Shown: in pieces, positions 44,519 through 56,407 of the stretch | Position numbering within the stretch: the stretch's first letter is position 1 | How the letters are laid out: each line of letters opens with the position of its first letter | From: Gibbula magus | Lineage: Eukaryota > Mollusca > Gastropoda > Trochida > Trochidae | Direction of reading: 5' to 3' | Assembly: GCA_936450465.1 (NCBI GenBank) | Contig: OW388296.1 | Coordinates: 36,480,586 to 36,544,585 of the forward strand | Length of the DNA: 64,000 nt | Position numbers and translations under genes: made by a program | Notes under the pieces: model-generated | What the model was told of the DNA's origin: nothing | The model's database searches: none | Seen by the model: the letters and a program-made list of their open reading frames with translations, nothing else

Positions 44519-45223
44519 TCAGCCAATGACCTGAAGATTCCCTGTAACCCTGTCTGTTGTCAAAGCTGAAACTTCCATGTTAACCTTACCATCAATGCTT
44601 TCTATTTCAAATGAAACCGGTTCTGTAACAAATGTTTCAGTTTTGCCATTTAAAACATTGACAGTGAGTTGTGGTGAACCTATAATACGTAATCCAGAAC
44701 CAACATCACTGTTGATATATGATCTAGTACTGGCATCATCAAGCAATGCGTTTACACACATCCTTTTGTTGCCATGTTTGACAATAACAGGAACTGTTCT
44801 CAAAGCTGTCGTTGGTTTTGTTTCCTGCATTTGTAAAGTTGTGTGTACCCGTTCTGTTGGTGTTTGTTTTGTGGAACTAGTGTGAGATTTAGTGCTTTGT
44901 GTCTGTTGAACTCTATCAGAGTTTTTATTGGTTACATTAGACTTTGGAGTCTCTAAGTCAGGATCATGTAGAAGCATATTGTGTGACTTAGTGCAACCAT
45001 TAATGCCACACTGTGACACACGTTTACACTCTGAACCCAAGTGGTTGTTACCAAGACAACGAAAGCAAACCCTTGACTGTTTAGCTGTGTTCCACCTCTC
45101 TGATACAGTCAAACCCCTGAACACCTTACACTTCCATAGATCATGCTGACCTTGACACACTTTACAGATAGTATCTGCATAAACTGACCAATTGTTCACC
45201 TGTGCTCCAGCACCAGTAAACAT
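44519..45223 (-). pseudogene. Zinc knuckles and A17-type protease of BEL/Pao element
   Basis: A 234-codon open frame. Cys-rich knuckles come first (ICKVCQGQHDLWKCKVF and CFRCLGNNHLGSEC), then CGINGCTKSHNMLLH, all in the pattern of BEL/Pao gag ends. After a Thr/Ser-rich linker comes the aspartic protease of the A17 type, with NALLDDASTRSYI replacing the more usual D-S/T-G core. The protease would cut the polyprotein. The frame shifts out near 44,519. Confidence 0.85.
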
Positions 45224-45254
45224 GCACGAATCCTTCCTAACAGGACGTTTACCC

Positions 45255-46229
45255 TTATTGCAAGAAGCAACTCAAAGAAACTGCCTCAGCAGCAACTTTG
45301 TGATATTCTGCTTCTAACAGAATCCATTCACGCAATGATTCAACAGATTCTCGCCGTTGCATTTCATACAGCCATCGTTGATATTGTGCAACTGTCATGT
45401 TTTTGAGTAATGTAATGTACAGCAAACCATTTCCAAGTTCTTCATACATATCTACATCTCGCAGATTGACTACAGTGACATCTAGTATATCTGCAAACTT
45501 TTCTTTATTTGAGTCATAACCATGACGAATTGGCTTAAGGCTGTTAACTGCCTCTAACTGTAGAGTAACTTGGCGTCTTCTGCCGCCATGCTTTCTCTCA
45601 AGACGATCGAGAGCAATGTTGTATGCCGATGCACTATGACCTAGATATTGAATGATGCTAAGTGCTTCCCCAGATAAGTACTGCTTGAGCTGCAACAATT
45701 TGTATTCAGATGTAGCTGGTGCCTGATCAATGCAGTTCATAAATGCTGCCTTTCAGATTTGGTATTGCCTAACATTACCATGAAATGCAGGTATGGATAC
45801 TCGTTTTAGATGTTTCCACATATCATTTGCTATTGAAACCTGACGCGCATTTTCTGCTTGAATGTTAAACCCAGTTGCGTACTGTATACTATCATCAAAC
45901 TGTTTTGAAGAGCGACGTTGCGATACGTTTGGTATTTGTGGCTCAACCTTGGAATCTGATTTAACAGATCTCTCTGATGGTGCAACACTGTTTACCTTAC
46001 TGCGCAATTGACCACTCAATAGTGACCTTTGACTACGACTCGAGTGAGTTCTAGAATCTGACCTGTTGTCAAGATACTCTTTAGCATCTGCTAGGATTTC
46101 ATTTGATTCCTGTTCTATTTCTGTCATTTCCTGCTCAGTTTTAATCACATTCTCACTTTGGCTATCTACGGAATATGCCAGTATGAGATCTGTCATGATG
46201 CTGATGGCTTCTGCCATAGCCGTATTCAC
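45255..46229 (-). pseudogene. Gag of BEL/Pao element with an in-frame stop
   Basis: Two open stretches in the same frame (46,229-45,753 and 45,740-45,255) are separated by a TGA followed by four codons. The second starts NCIDQAPATSEYKLLQLKQY and continues LSGEALSIIQYLGHSASAY, the conserved gag region (DUF1759-type) of Pao elements. The first is charged and Ser-rich and ends IPAFHGNVRQYQI, just before the stop where Trp would be expected in the family. One nonsense change therefore splits gag. The 59-bp SINE insertion lies upstream at 46,265. Confidence 0.85.
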
Positions 46230-46264
46230 TTGATCTATACAATCACGTACTTCTGTTCTAGAGG

Positions 46265-46323
46265 CTCGCCGCTAATGGCTGCTATACTGCCGAAGCGGAG
46301 TTAAACAATAACTCACTCACTCA
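46265..46323 (+). mobile_element. 59-bp SINE 3' tail insertion with 12-bp TSD
   Basis: CTCGCCGCTAATGGCTGC through (ACTC)n, flanked by CTGTTCTAGAGG on both sides (46,253-46,264 and 46,324-46,335). It is a 5'-truncated retrotransposed tail inserted in the BEL/Pao leader. Confidence 0.9.
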
Positions 46324-46648
46324 CTGTTCTAGAGGGCACGTCATGTGCTTCAATCGATTTAAACAACTTGTTCTTTGTTTTGGTAAATATTGATTTAGCA
46401 TTTGTTTTTGCCTCCTCAGTTTAAGTATTGTTGTGCAAAGTCAGTGAGAAGTGCAGCATTATCCTGCTGATTGTCTGCTTGAGACATATTGCAAACTGGT
46501 ATATCGTCAGTTGACGAGTCTAACTATGTAACCATGTGAAATGTATCATCATGCAGATGATTCAAGTACATAACTGCGAACTGTCACGCAAAATATATAT
46601 TTCACTGTAACCAAAGGCTGTGAATAATTCACCAATAAATTAAATAAA

Positions 46649-46664
46649 CCACGCTCTGCTACCA
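46649..46664 (-). promoter_or_regulatory. Primer binding site of BEL/Pao element
   Basis: On the minus strand TGGTAGCAGAGCGTGG lies four bases inside the 5' LTR, the usual position. The tRNA was not identified with confidence. Confidence 0.7.
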
Positions 46665-46668
46665 ATTT

Positions 46669-46989
46669 TGGGGCGACGATAACCCAAAATAAAACATAAA
46701 ACTGTATTTGTCAATCCCAAATTTATATAACAAAAAAGTATGTACAATATTTACAAATTTCCCCGAAATTACATGTCTATTCTGTAAATTCTCCAAGAGC
46801 AATATTCAAAATGTATCTGTTCAATTCATTCTGTCTGTAAATGTATTTGTGAAATCAAATAACCAAATAAACTGTAAAAGTCTAATAATCTGTAAGCAGG
46901 AGAAGACTCGCGTCCTCTCACTGCAAGCAACGAATCTATCATGCTGTCTGAAACGACCCTGTGAAAAGGAAAACCAGCTGACTTGTACA
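46669..46989 (-). repeat. 5' LTR of BEL/Pao element
   Basis: About 321 bp, matching the left LTR at 39,915-40,234. Confidence 0.88.
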
Positions 46990-47380
46990 TTTCTTTCATT
47001 TACATTTATATACTGTTTATTATTTTTAATAATATTGTATGTGTCTCTCTTAAATCGCTGTGCGAATTGTTGTGTATGTGTGTTTCATGTATATATTTTA
47101 TGAATTTGTAACATGTACACAATTGAGACAGAAATAAAATATTGATTGCTTGATTGATTGATTGTATTGCCTGGTTCAGTTCACATCTGAAACAAACAGG
47201 AAACAATAGACAACTTAACTTGGTTAAATCCAGATGGAAATTTAATCATGAAATAACGACTTATTTCAGAAAATTGAAGGAAAGCAGATGGTCATTTCAT
47301 TTAAATGATACATATGGATTTGACAAAAATGTTATTAAAAATGAAAAAAAATAATGGCTTGTACTAAGCAGCTATATAAT
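46990..47380 (+). other. LINE-like 3' tail and AT-rich flank
   Basis: GAGACAGAAATAAAATATTG is followed by four ATTG/GATT repeats ending near 47,164, a typical LINE 3' end. The rest is AT-rich and unassigned. Confidence 0.5.
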
Positions 47381-48042
47381 AAAAATAGAGCCATGGGCTC
47401 TGTAGCTCATCAGGATTTCATCGATTTATTTTCTAAGGTTGAATATCAAAGTTATCTCAAGTAATACAAGCAAAACATAGGTGTTTAGATCATGACCCGT
47501 ATTTGGAGTCACAGGGTCACCAATCCTACAATTAAGAATCGCCTTTGACCAAAGAGTCTCTACACAACATTTCACCTCTTTAGAGCTTTACATACTTATG
47601 AAAATAGGTTTTTGGGTCATGACCCGTGATCTAGATTGGGGCCACAGGGTAAACAAACTACAATTTAGAATCCCCATTGGCCAAGGAGTCTGCACACAAC
47701 TTTTCAGCTCTCTAGACCTTTTTGAACTGGAGAAGAAGATGAAAATAGGTTTATAACGATGTGACCCCTGTGACCCCATTTGGGGTCATGGGGTCACGAG
47801 ATCTACAATTTAGAATCCCCATTGGCCAAGGATTTTTCACACAACTGTTCAGCTCTCTAGACCTTTTGGAACTGGAGAAGAAGATGAAAATAGGTTTTTA
47901 AGGATGAGACCCCTGTGACCCCATTTGGGGTCATGGGGTCACGAAATCTACAATTTAGGATCCCCATTGGCCAAGGAGTCTGCACATACAATTTCAGCTC
48001 TGTGGATTCATTGGTTCTGGAGAAGAAGTCCTGATGAGCTAA
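47381..48042 (-). mobile_element. HINE-like minisatellite element, reversed
   Basis: Complete copy on the minus strand: the 3' end (AAAAATAGAGCC, hairpin, TAGCTCATCAGG) is at 47,381 and the 5' end (CCTGATGAGCTAA) at 48,042. About four units lie between them. It confirms both element ends independently of the tandem segment. Confidence 0.7.
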
Positions 48043-48346
48043 AAACCTGAAGAGGAAATGAGATTTTGTGTCCACCATTACAGTGTAGTCATCAATCAGT
48101 TTGATTGGGTGTATATTCAGAAAGAGGATTATCAAAAAGAAACTAATTACTAAATTCACTGTTAAACTCTAATAGACTTTAAATGAATAACGTCTAAAAC
48201 TTGTGTCCACAAAGTGTGGGTATTTTCTGCCAGGTTCAGTGCACACTGAAATACACAGACATTTCACTGAATAATGTTTTGGGTAAAAAAAAATATTTCA
48301 AAATGTATCAATCAAAGCTTTTATCATATTTGTTAAACTGGTGTAT

Positions 48347-48409
48347 GCTCGCCGCTAATGGCTGCGATACTGCCGAAGCGGCGTTAAGCAATAACTCACT
48401 CACTCACTA
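48347..48409 (+). mobile_element. SINE 3' tail fragment
   Basis: Same sequence as the insertion at 46,265 (CTCGCCGCTAATGGCTGC...ACTCACTCACTC). A possible target duplicate around GTGTATG is imperfect. Confidence 0.75.
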
Positions 48410-48547
48410 CCTAGTGTGTATATGTAAAACTGATAATAGATTTACTATGTTATGCGTTTGTATGCTTGGTCTGCACTTCCTAACAATCTCGTTACTTCAG
48501 ATAATCATGTTCACGTGTATTACAATGAAGTTTCAAATTCTTAGATA

Positions 48548-49735
48548 ATGGGTAGTAACAGAATTCAACATCGAGTGGCGATCGGTATATTTCATTGTAA
48601 AACATGTTGTAAGTATTTGCGCCTCATTAGAGCGTGGGAATCATACAATTATTGTTACTTTCAACAATTTGGTATGCCTTTATTGTTACTTCAGCTTGCT
48701 GGAGATATTGAATCGAACCCGGGCCCAGATAAGCATGACTCTCATGAAAACCATTAGACTATATTTCATTTGAATACGAGAAGCATACGACATACATTTG
48801 AATTTCTTTGCGAGTATCTTTGTGATAATGATATTGTTGGTTTCTCAGAAACTCATTTGGACAAGAATATTGATAGCAATTCACTAAAATGGTCGGGTTA
48901 TCATGACCCAATACGCAAAGACAGAAATTCATTTGGAGGCGGTGTTATGCTCTATATAAAACAATCATTAGCATATAAGAGAATGTATGATTTCGAAAAA
49001 GCACATTATGACACAATTTGGGTACAGATATATTTGCCTCAAAAACCACTCATAATATGTTTAGCATACAGGCCAGTGTATAACTGTTTAGAATTTTGGA
49101 ATAGGCTGGATATATACCTTGAAAATGCCTTAGACATCACAAGTAAACTTAGCATCATTGGCGATTTAAATGCGGACCTTTTGACTAATAGAGGCAATAA
49201 ATTGAGAGATATTATGCTTAGTAAAAGTTTGAAAAATGTGATAAAAGAAGCGACAAGAGTTACGCATTGTTCTAGTACCTTACTCGATCCCATCATAATA
49301 AGTGACGATATAAATGCTGTTGATTGTAGAGTTCCCGAATTCGATAGTGTCATAAGTGATGACAGAGGTACTTACATCACTTTAACTACGTCGGTAAATA
49401 CCAAAATGACGTATACCAGAGAAGTATTATGTTACAAGCAAGCTGATTATGCGTCATTAAACGATCGTATCACAGAAACAAACTGGACTGAATTGTTCGA
49501 CAGTTGTAAAGATGTAAACGAAACCTGTGACAAATTCTATAAAACATTCAACTCATTTCTTAAATCATGCGTCCCAACAAAGAGAGTCACTATTCGTCCA
49601 AATGATAAACCATGATTTGATTCTAATTTAAGAATAGCGTGTAGGAAAAGAGACAGATTGCGAAAGAAAGCAAATAGAACAAAAACATCATCTGATATTA
49701 CAAAATTCAAAAAGCAACGGCAAAAAGTTAATAAG
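48548..49735 (+). pseudogene. LINE ORF: N-terminal 2A peptide followed by APE endonuclease
   Basis: A short peptide (from 48,548; the first ATG is MGSNRIQ) has a Leu-rich run and then LAGDIESNPGP at residues 50-60. This is a match to the 2A ribosome-skipping motif (D-x-E-x-N-P-G-P). After nine more codons comes TAG 48,755. The same frame continues as HLNTRSIRHTFEFL, the start of an APE-type endonuclease with FSETHLDKN (catalytic Glu), LSIIGDLNADLL and TLLDPII. The usual final Ser-Asp-His is SDDRG here. A TGA at 49,613 replaces an expected Trp, and the reading resumes to about 49,735. Two nonsense changes and the altered last motif make this copy inactive. Such 2A-bearing LINEs are known from CR1/L2-like groups in invertebrates. 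Confidence 0.85.
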
Positions 49736-49846
49736 GGTGAAATAGCGACCTCAGCACGAGGCGTTCGCTGTGATATCACCCGCGAGCGGTAGCGAGAGGG
49801 TGATATCACAGCGGACGCCGAGTGCTGGGTCGCTATTTGCCATACA
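49736..49846. repeat. Hairpin (MITE-like) inserted in the LINE
   Basis: Arms AATAGCGACC...GTGATATCACCC and GGGTGATATCACAGCG...GGTCGCTATT around a 16-bp GC-rich loop. It sits exactly where the LINE frame is lost. Confidence 0.85.
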
Positions 49847-50189
49847 CAACAAGGTCCACTTTGTCAGCAATAGCTACGATTTAATACGTGATATCAATGA
49901 TATCAATTTATAATTTGATATAGTAGTACAAGTGTGATCAGTTTGTTGGTGAAAGGCGGTTTTAGAAACAACATGTATTTTATCAATTTTAGAGGTCAGA
50001 TACGGATACTGTGTATCCAACAACAGAGGGGAAAGTTCTTCAAGAGGTACGATACTGATAAACATGCGAGGCTGTGCCGAGCATGTTTATCAGTATCGGA
50101 CCGAGGTAACGATATAAAAAGATTGTTATTGGACAGGTCATCAATTTATTTCTGATTTACTGCAGATAGTTATCAATATAAAACTGATA
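49847..50189. repeat. Unassigned stretch with a second short hairpin
   Basis: GATACTGATAAACATGC (50,050) pairs with GCATGTTTATCAGTATC (50,081), loop about 14 bp. No coding signal. Confidence 0.65.
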
Positions 50190-50470
50190 TTAATTTTATG
50201 TATGTATGTATGTGTATACGATGTATATATGTAGGTATCTATGTATGTGTGTGGATGTGTGCGTGTTTGTGTGTATTTATGTATGTATGTACGATATACA
50301 ATATGTATGTATGTGCGTATGTAAATGCGTATGTATGTGCGTATGTACGTACGTATGTATGTACGTATGTATGTATCTACGTGTGTATGTTTGAAGAGAT
50401 GGACCATGGATGGATGAATGGATGACTGCATACATGTATGCATGTTATGTGTAGGCCTATGTATGGATAT
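50190..50470. repeat. Imperfect (TATG)n microsatellite
   Basis: Dense ATGTATGT/GTGCGTATG repeats. Long open frames here on both strands are artefacts of the repeat. Confidence 0.9.
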
Positions 50471-51469
50471 ATACCATTTGCATGTATTTAAGTTCATGTA
50501 TGTGAGCCGTTTCGTCTCAGTCTCAGTATGAAGACGCTGACTGATCACAGAAACAATATTGTGTTTTTACATAAATTTATTTTAAAAACAGAAACATTCG
50601 ACATCACAAAGAAAAAAAGAGAGACAGAGAAGTAACAGTATAACATATTGTACACTTTTGGCATATCATGTTTTATCAAGTTTACCATTTATGAATTTAT
50701 TATCAAAGTTTATACAACGAATACATAGTTACTTTAGAGGGTATAATATCTCATTACATGACCCGATAAACTGTATCCATAGAAAACGGTTATCCGTATT
50801 GGAAGAAAATGGTGCGACGCATAAAGCGACAGTGGTATAAAAACCCTTCAGCGTGAAAGGTAGAAGTGTATGCCTCGTGATAATTTGAGAGTTCAGACAG
50901 CAAGATTGTTGACCATTCCACTATTGTATCATATTTAAAAGTCTACGATGGGAAATGGACTCACATGGCTTAACCGAACCATGTACATTCATTTTAGAAC
51001 TCTTTTTATGGATTCAGGAGATTTATTCTGTCATTGGTAACACTTATTTGTCGTTTTGTGAGAGCACTTTATTTCAGTAAGCAGAACGTGCTATAACGCC
51101 TTTAAAAATATAACATTTATTTATGACATTTATGACCTATAACACGCAGTAAAATTATAAAATACATCCATTATACAAACACACAGATATGCACGCACAT
51201 GTAACCGGGAAATGATCGAATACATATACACATACCTGTATGCATATATACATGCTAGGTAATACAATTGTCCTATTTCCATAAGCAATTACTATGCCGG
51301 TTAAAAAGCGGTTTCTTTTTTTAAATATGTATTCTCAAATCAAATCATAATTCAACTACAGAAGTAAAACACAAATGTAAACCCATACCTATCATAATAT
51401 TTTCCCCATAAAACAAAAGGTATGGTCCTCGTAAAGTTTTTGAAAGAGTTGTTTTTAAACACTTGTTTA
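50471..51469. other. Unassigned stretch within the split LINE
   Basis: AT-rich with CACACATGCAC-type simple sequence. The N-terminal RT region expected here is absent. Confidence 0.4.
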
Positions 51470-53066
51470 ATTAATTTCATACAAACAAACTGCTTTATAA
51501 ATATCAGTCTGGCTTTCAGCCTGGACATTTAACTGTACATCAGCTGATAGAAATATATCATCAGATCTGTGAATCTTAAGACAGAAAAGAAAATTACTGT
51601 ATGGTATTTTACGATATGTCCAAAGCATTTGATCGAGTTTGGCATAGAGGTTTATTATTAAAACTTTAAAAGTATGGTATAAAGGGACAGTTATTAGGAT
51701 GGTTAACAAGTTACATAAGTAATCGAAGTCAGAGCGTGTTTGTAAATTGATCAATTTCTAAACCGCGAACACTCCAAGCTGGTATCCCGCAAGGGTCAGT
51801 TCTCGGCCCATTCTTATTTGTTGTGTACATTAATGATATTGCAGATGAGCTACACTGTCTAACACGTCTATTTGCTGATGACTCGTCACTTGGATACTCG
51901 TCAGTAAACAGTAGTGAAATAGAAATGGAACTGAATGCTAATTTATGCAAGCTTAACATGTGGGGTAAAACGTGGTTAATCAAATATAACCCAGACAAGA
52001 CTGAAGCTGTTCTTTTTTCGCGTAAAAATAATACAGATAATGTAAGCCTTTACTTTGATGGAGTTGAAATAAAGATGGTTAAGATGCATAAACATGTTGG
52101 TGTAATTTTAACAATAAATGGAAAATGGGCAGAACATATCGAAAATATTTTAAAAAGAGTTTAAAAAAATGGTGACCTCTCTCCGACGTCTAAAATATGT
52201 ATTGAGTAGAGATACTCTTAAAAAAATGTATGTTATGTTTATAAGGTCGCATCTTGAATACGCATGCGAAGTCTGGGATGGGTGTACACAAGAACAAGTT
52301 AATAAATTAGAGCAAATACAGTTACAAGCAGCATGGAGTATTACTGGATTGCCCAAATACACATCTACGAAATTTCCATACTTTGAAACTGATTTGGAAC
52401 CACTACAAGAACGCCAGAAAAAAAGAAAATTAAACTTAATGTATAAAATTCAAAATCAAATGGCTCCCAAATTTCTAACTGAACTACTCCCCCAAAACGT
52501 TGGTTCAAAAAGTAATTACAATTTACGTAACTCCCAAAATATTGTAACTCCTCAAGCGAGACAGTCAAGAGAATCATTCATTTCATCAGCAATTTGTTCA
52601 TGGAATAATCTATCAAATCATGTCCGCAAATCAACAAGAATCTCACTATTTAAAGCATGTATTACTGATAAGTATGTCTCAAAGTTACTATATGCTTGTT
52701 AGCACATTAAATTTTGATTTAAACAAAATTGGAATGAAATCTGATCCAAACTGTATGTGTGGTACTTATGTTGAAAATACTTACTATTTTGTCTTTGAAT
52801 GTTCAGTGTACAAAATCCAGAGAGAACAACTTATGTCATCATTGAAGCGCATACTTCATGCAACATGTTTGTCAATAAATCTTGAATTGTTGTTAGAGGG
52901 AAGTGCAGACCTGTCATTTTGTCAAAAAGAAGATGTATTTAAAGGTACATCCATTGTGTTGTTGGGGGTCAAATATGACAAACGTTATAAATGGTCTTAT
53001 TTTATCGAGAAGTACCAACTGTTACTGAAAACAACCATTTTGATGATACTTGACTTAGTATATTGA
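51470..53066 (+). pseudogene. LINE reverse transcriptase and C-terminus (2A-LINE, second part)
   Basis: RT motifs run in order but in shifting frames. FQPGHLTVHQLIEIYHQI (about 51,514) and FYDMSKAFDRVWHRGLL (51,607) are followed by AGIPQGSVLGPFLFVVYIND (51,779) and the catalytic LFADDSSLGYS (51,868). Frame 51,823-52,164 then gives WLIKYNPDKTEAV. The thumb/connector continues at 52,169-52,702 (FIRSHLEYACEVWDGC) with a one-base shift at the run of A. A final frame shift near 52,700 leads to a C-terminal Cys-containing segment (NCMCGTYVENTYYFVFECSV). It is collinear with the endonuclease upstream, so I assign it to the same element. About the first 150-200 RT residues are missing. Confidence 0.82.
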
Positions 53067-53835
53067 CGATATGAAGGTAAAAGTAGTGATTTCTGATCGA
53101 AAACCGGACAATGCACTGCGTGTGGCGCGCGCCAATGAGTCAAACGTAATTTTGGAATCTTATTTACACCAGACAAAATAACAAATTTGTGTTAATAATG
53201 TTCAATAGGTCATAAAACTACTGTGCATGTTAATAGTACGTTCACTTTCGGTTTCTACACATGCATAATGATGTTACTCGATTTTAATTGGAAAATGGTA
53301 ATTATGATATGTTTCGCGATTGGGGATGAATATGCAAGCTAAGTGTATTTATTTGTATTGTAAACAGCACATATGGTGTGTTGGAACGTAATAAAGCCAA
53401 ATAAAATTTTATGAAACACAATGGATGCACCTTTAAGACAGTTCATTCCTTCATTCATGAGACCAAACGATTTGTGTAACAGATTTACACTAATGCACCA
53501 TTTCTTTCTTGTTATTTCATCTTCTTACATTTCTGTCTTGTCCAGTACCTGTCATCTTCTTTAGAAATGTAATGTAATATATTGTAAATAACAAGGCGAG
53601 GGTATCCTAAGTTGGATAACTTGTTCCCAATCCGTCTCATCATGAATAAAATATGTTTAAACCATGCGTTTGTAAAGTTTCAGGTTATGTAGAAATGATA
53701 GAGTTTGTGTTACATACCAGAATAACAATTACAAATAATAACATGATCACAAATCAATTGATTATTTACCATGTAAGGTGTTTTTAAGGGTGAAATACCA
53801 ATGACAGTAAATGTTTTAATGATATTAAAGATAAG
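53067..53835 (+). other. LINE 3' flank, no gene
   Basis: AATAAAGCCAAATAAA near 53,390 and ATGAATAAAATATG near 53,644 look like LINE 3'-UTR ends. No coding sequence seen. Confidence 0.45.
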
Positions 53836-54967
53836 AAAATATAAGACAACGTAAACGGAGTTTAACGAATGAAGATGAACATGAAGACGATGGTAAAGAT
53901 CGTGGTCACAAAAAGCAGAAAGGTGAGACAGTGGTATGCCGAGAACCTATGCCAAGTTTGAAATTGAACTTTGACCCGAGTGGCGAAAAAATAAATGAAC
54001 AAAGTGTTTCTTACATCATGAACGCTATAGACAAGTTGTTCACTCACTTTGATTCTCTTGAGCACAAATGGGAGGAAAAAGTGAAAAAGATAGTTGGGGA
54101 AGAAATAGGAGAGTTACGAAATGACTTCGATGAAAAAGTTGCAAGTTTGAACTGTAAAGTGAGCACTTTCATTCAGGAACAGAGGAACGTAAATACTAAA
54201 CTTTCATCAGACCTCGAAGACGCTCACCGTCAAGCATCAAGCAGTATAGGACAGGATAGAGACGATATAAGGCTGAACATAATTATACGCAATCTCCCCG
54301 AAAGTGTTAGTGAAAACGTGACAAGTAAGGTGAACGGTATGTTACGGGATGGGCTCAAACTTAGAGATATCGAAGTTGTCAAAGCAGACAGAAGAGAGTC
54401 GAGACATTCACGCTATCCGGGTGTCATCGTCGCCAGATGCCGTTCAACGGAGGATAAATCTGTGATCCTGACAGAGAAAAGCAAATTAAAGGATTCTCGA
54501 AACTTCAGGGATGTGTATATATCTTCGGACAAACAGTTCACCAGCGCATGATGGAATCGAACATGAGAATGCTATGTGAATCAATTGGAGACAACCTGGT
54601 GCTATCGGGTGGCAGAGTGCGGCGCAATGACCAACACACACGCAGAAGAGATATGAACACCGCGAGGAACAACATAGACCATATACACGGTGCATACACA
54701 TCGCCTACACACGACGGGAGAGGTACACGTGCTTACGATGACAGTGTTGACAAACATTCATCACGTGACCGAAACCAAGCCAATCACTGGGCCGATAGAG
54801 AGAATCGAGGTCAACGCTCTCATCAAGACAACGAAGCCACCAATAGAAAGTCTTATTCTGGATCACGTGACGATAGTTGGAGAAATCATCAATGGGCTGA
54901 CACTGAGGGCAGAGGTCGTGCGGCAGGTCATACAAGAGAGTCAACCAATCTGCGGCAAAGCAGATAG
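53836..54967 (+). pseudogene. LINE ORF1 (coiled coil plus RRM-like), one frame shift
   Basis: Open from about 53,836. The first ATG with a clean follow-on is MPSLKLNFDPSG near 53,949, so the true start is unclear. A charged, heptad-rich stretch (FDSLEHKWEEKVKKIVGEEI) precedes an RRM-like segment (DDIRLNIIIRNLPESVSENV ... DIEVVKADRRESRHSRYPGV), as in ORF1 nucleic-acid chaperones of L1-type LINEs. Near 54,540 the frame shifts and continues as MMESNMRMLCESIG to 54,967, ending in an Arg/His/Asp-rich tail. ORF1 proteins coat the LINE RNA. Confidence 0.75.
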
Positions 54968-56407
54968 GTCAAATGTGGCTTCTGGAATGTGAACGCTTGG
55001 GCAAGTGATAATCAATCGGACAGTCATAATTTGCGAGATGCGTGTATGCAGTTCATTGACTGTGATATCATTGGAATTGCAGAATCGCACTTGCTCAAAA
55101 ATAAAGTTTTAAATGTTGATGGTTATGTGTGGTATGGACACAATAGGACTCATTTACATCGCAATGCCAAGTCCGGATCGGGCGGTGTCGGTTTTTTTTA
55201 TAAAAAAGTGTGTTATTGATGAATTTGATGTATATATTTTTGATAAAAACCATGAAGGTATTTTATGGCTTAACTTATCTCATAATATCAGAAATTTTAG
55301 TTTTTTAATATGTGTTTGCTATCTTCCTTCTGAACATTCGACAAGAAACATTGATGGTGCTGACTACTATGACATTTTACTTACACAGATAGCAGATTAT
55401 CAACATAATAACATTGCTTACATATGTGGTGACTTTAATAGTCGGTGTGGTAACCTTCAAGACTTTATTGAAGGTACGGATGTTCTTGATGAAAGACATG
55501 TCATTGATGATGTTGTGAATAGCTTTGGGCGTTTATTTATTTATTTTTTAATAAGTGTTAATTATTGTATAGTAAACGGGCGAAGTGGTAAAAATGATGA
55601 TAATGATTTTACATGTGTTTCCACCAAAGGTCTCTCTGTTGTTGACTACTGCATCACTCCATACGAGGCCATAACAACTGTGACAAATTTTAAAGTAATT
55701 CGTCCAAATACACTTTTGGAAAAGGCAGGCTGCGTCGGAGCTTTTAGTGCACAAAATATGTCGAAACTGGATCATTCTTTTCTTGAATGGAATCTACAGC
55801 TTCCAAAACATTATGAAGTGAATACACCCAGTCTTCCTGAAAGCCTTTGTAATACAGCAGTGTCATATACAAAGTGTGATGTTACATCTATACCAACTTC
55901 TTTCCTTGATAACCCAGAATGTATCCAGGAATTAGAGAATGCTATTGATAAACTTACTTCATCGGAGAACACGCAGCAAGACATTGACAAGGCCTACCAT
56001 AGTTATGTGTCGGTAATCAACAGTGAAATGAAAAGAACTTTGCCAAGTAAGTCAGTTGTGTATTCAGTGGGGAAGAACCAAAATCAGCGACACAGAAGGA
56101 AGCCTTGGTGGTCGGAGAATCTGTCGAACTTGTGGAACACGATGAATACAGCTGAGAGAAACTGGTGTAAAAGTAGGGGAGCGCGCAAACATGTGTTTAG
56201 ATCCATATACGTGCAAAAGAGGAATATGTTTGACTACGCAGCAAAACGGGCGAAACGTCGATATACTAAGGATACCATAAATGAACTGGACAAAATGTGT
56301 GACGAAAATAACTCTGAATTCTGGAGGAAAATAGGAAAAGTTGGTGTCGGACAAAATAGGACGAAGAATATCCCGATGGAAGTCCAAGCGCAGATAGGGA
56401 GGTTGTG
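54968..56407 (+). pseudogene. APE endonuclease part of LINE ORF2, frame-shifted
   Basis: The first piece (54,968-55,219, FWNVNAWASDN, IIGIAESHLLKNK with the catalytic Glu) runs into a T run at 55,191 (GGTTTTTTTTA) and stops. The second frame (to 56,407) carries on from FFIKKCVIDEFDVYIF. It includes ICGDFNSRCGNL (Asp/Asn), GLSVVDYCI and SKLDHSFLEW, the last Asp-His pair of APE endonucleases. A basic linker follows (HRRKPWWSENLSNLW). The shift at the T run is a likely slippage or sequencing error. The enzyme nicks target DNA to start reverse transcription. Confidence 0.83.

Larger units (their letters stand above)
39915..46989 (-). mobile_element. BEL/Pao LTR retrotransposon, minus strand
   Basis: Two related LTRs of about 320 bp frame gag, protease, RT, RNase H and integrase in BEL/Pao order on the minus strand. 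The frames are broken by point stops and shifts. I could not find a target duplication: the left flank is ATATA, the right TTTCT. Confidence 0.92.

Noticed and set aside
39910..46994. Target-site duplication for the BEL/Pao element
   Set aside because: Flanks ATATA and TTTCT do not match; the element may have recombined or one edge is misplaced.
50141..50548. Long Tyr/Thr/Ile-rich open frame on the minus strand
   Set aside because: A product of the (TATG)n microsatellite.
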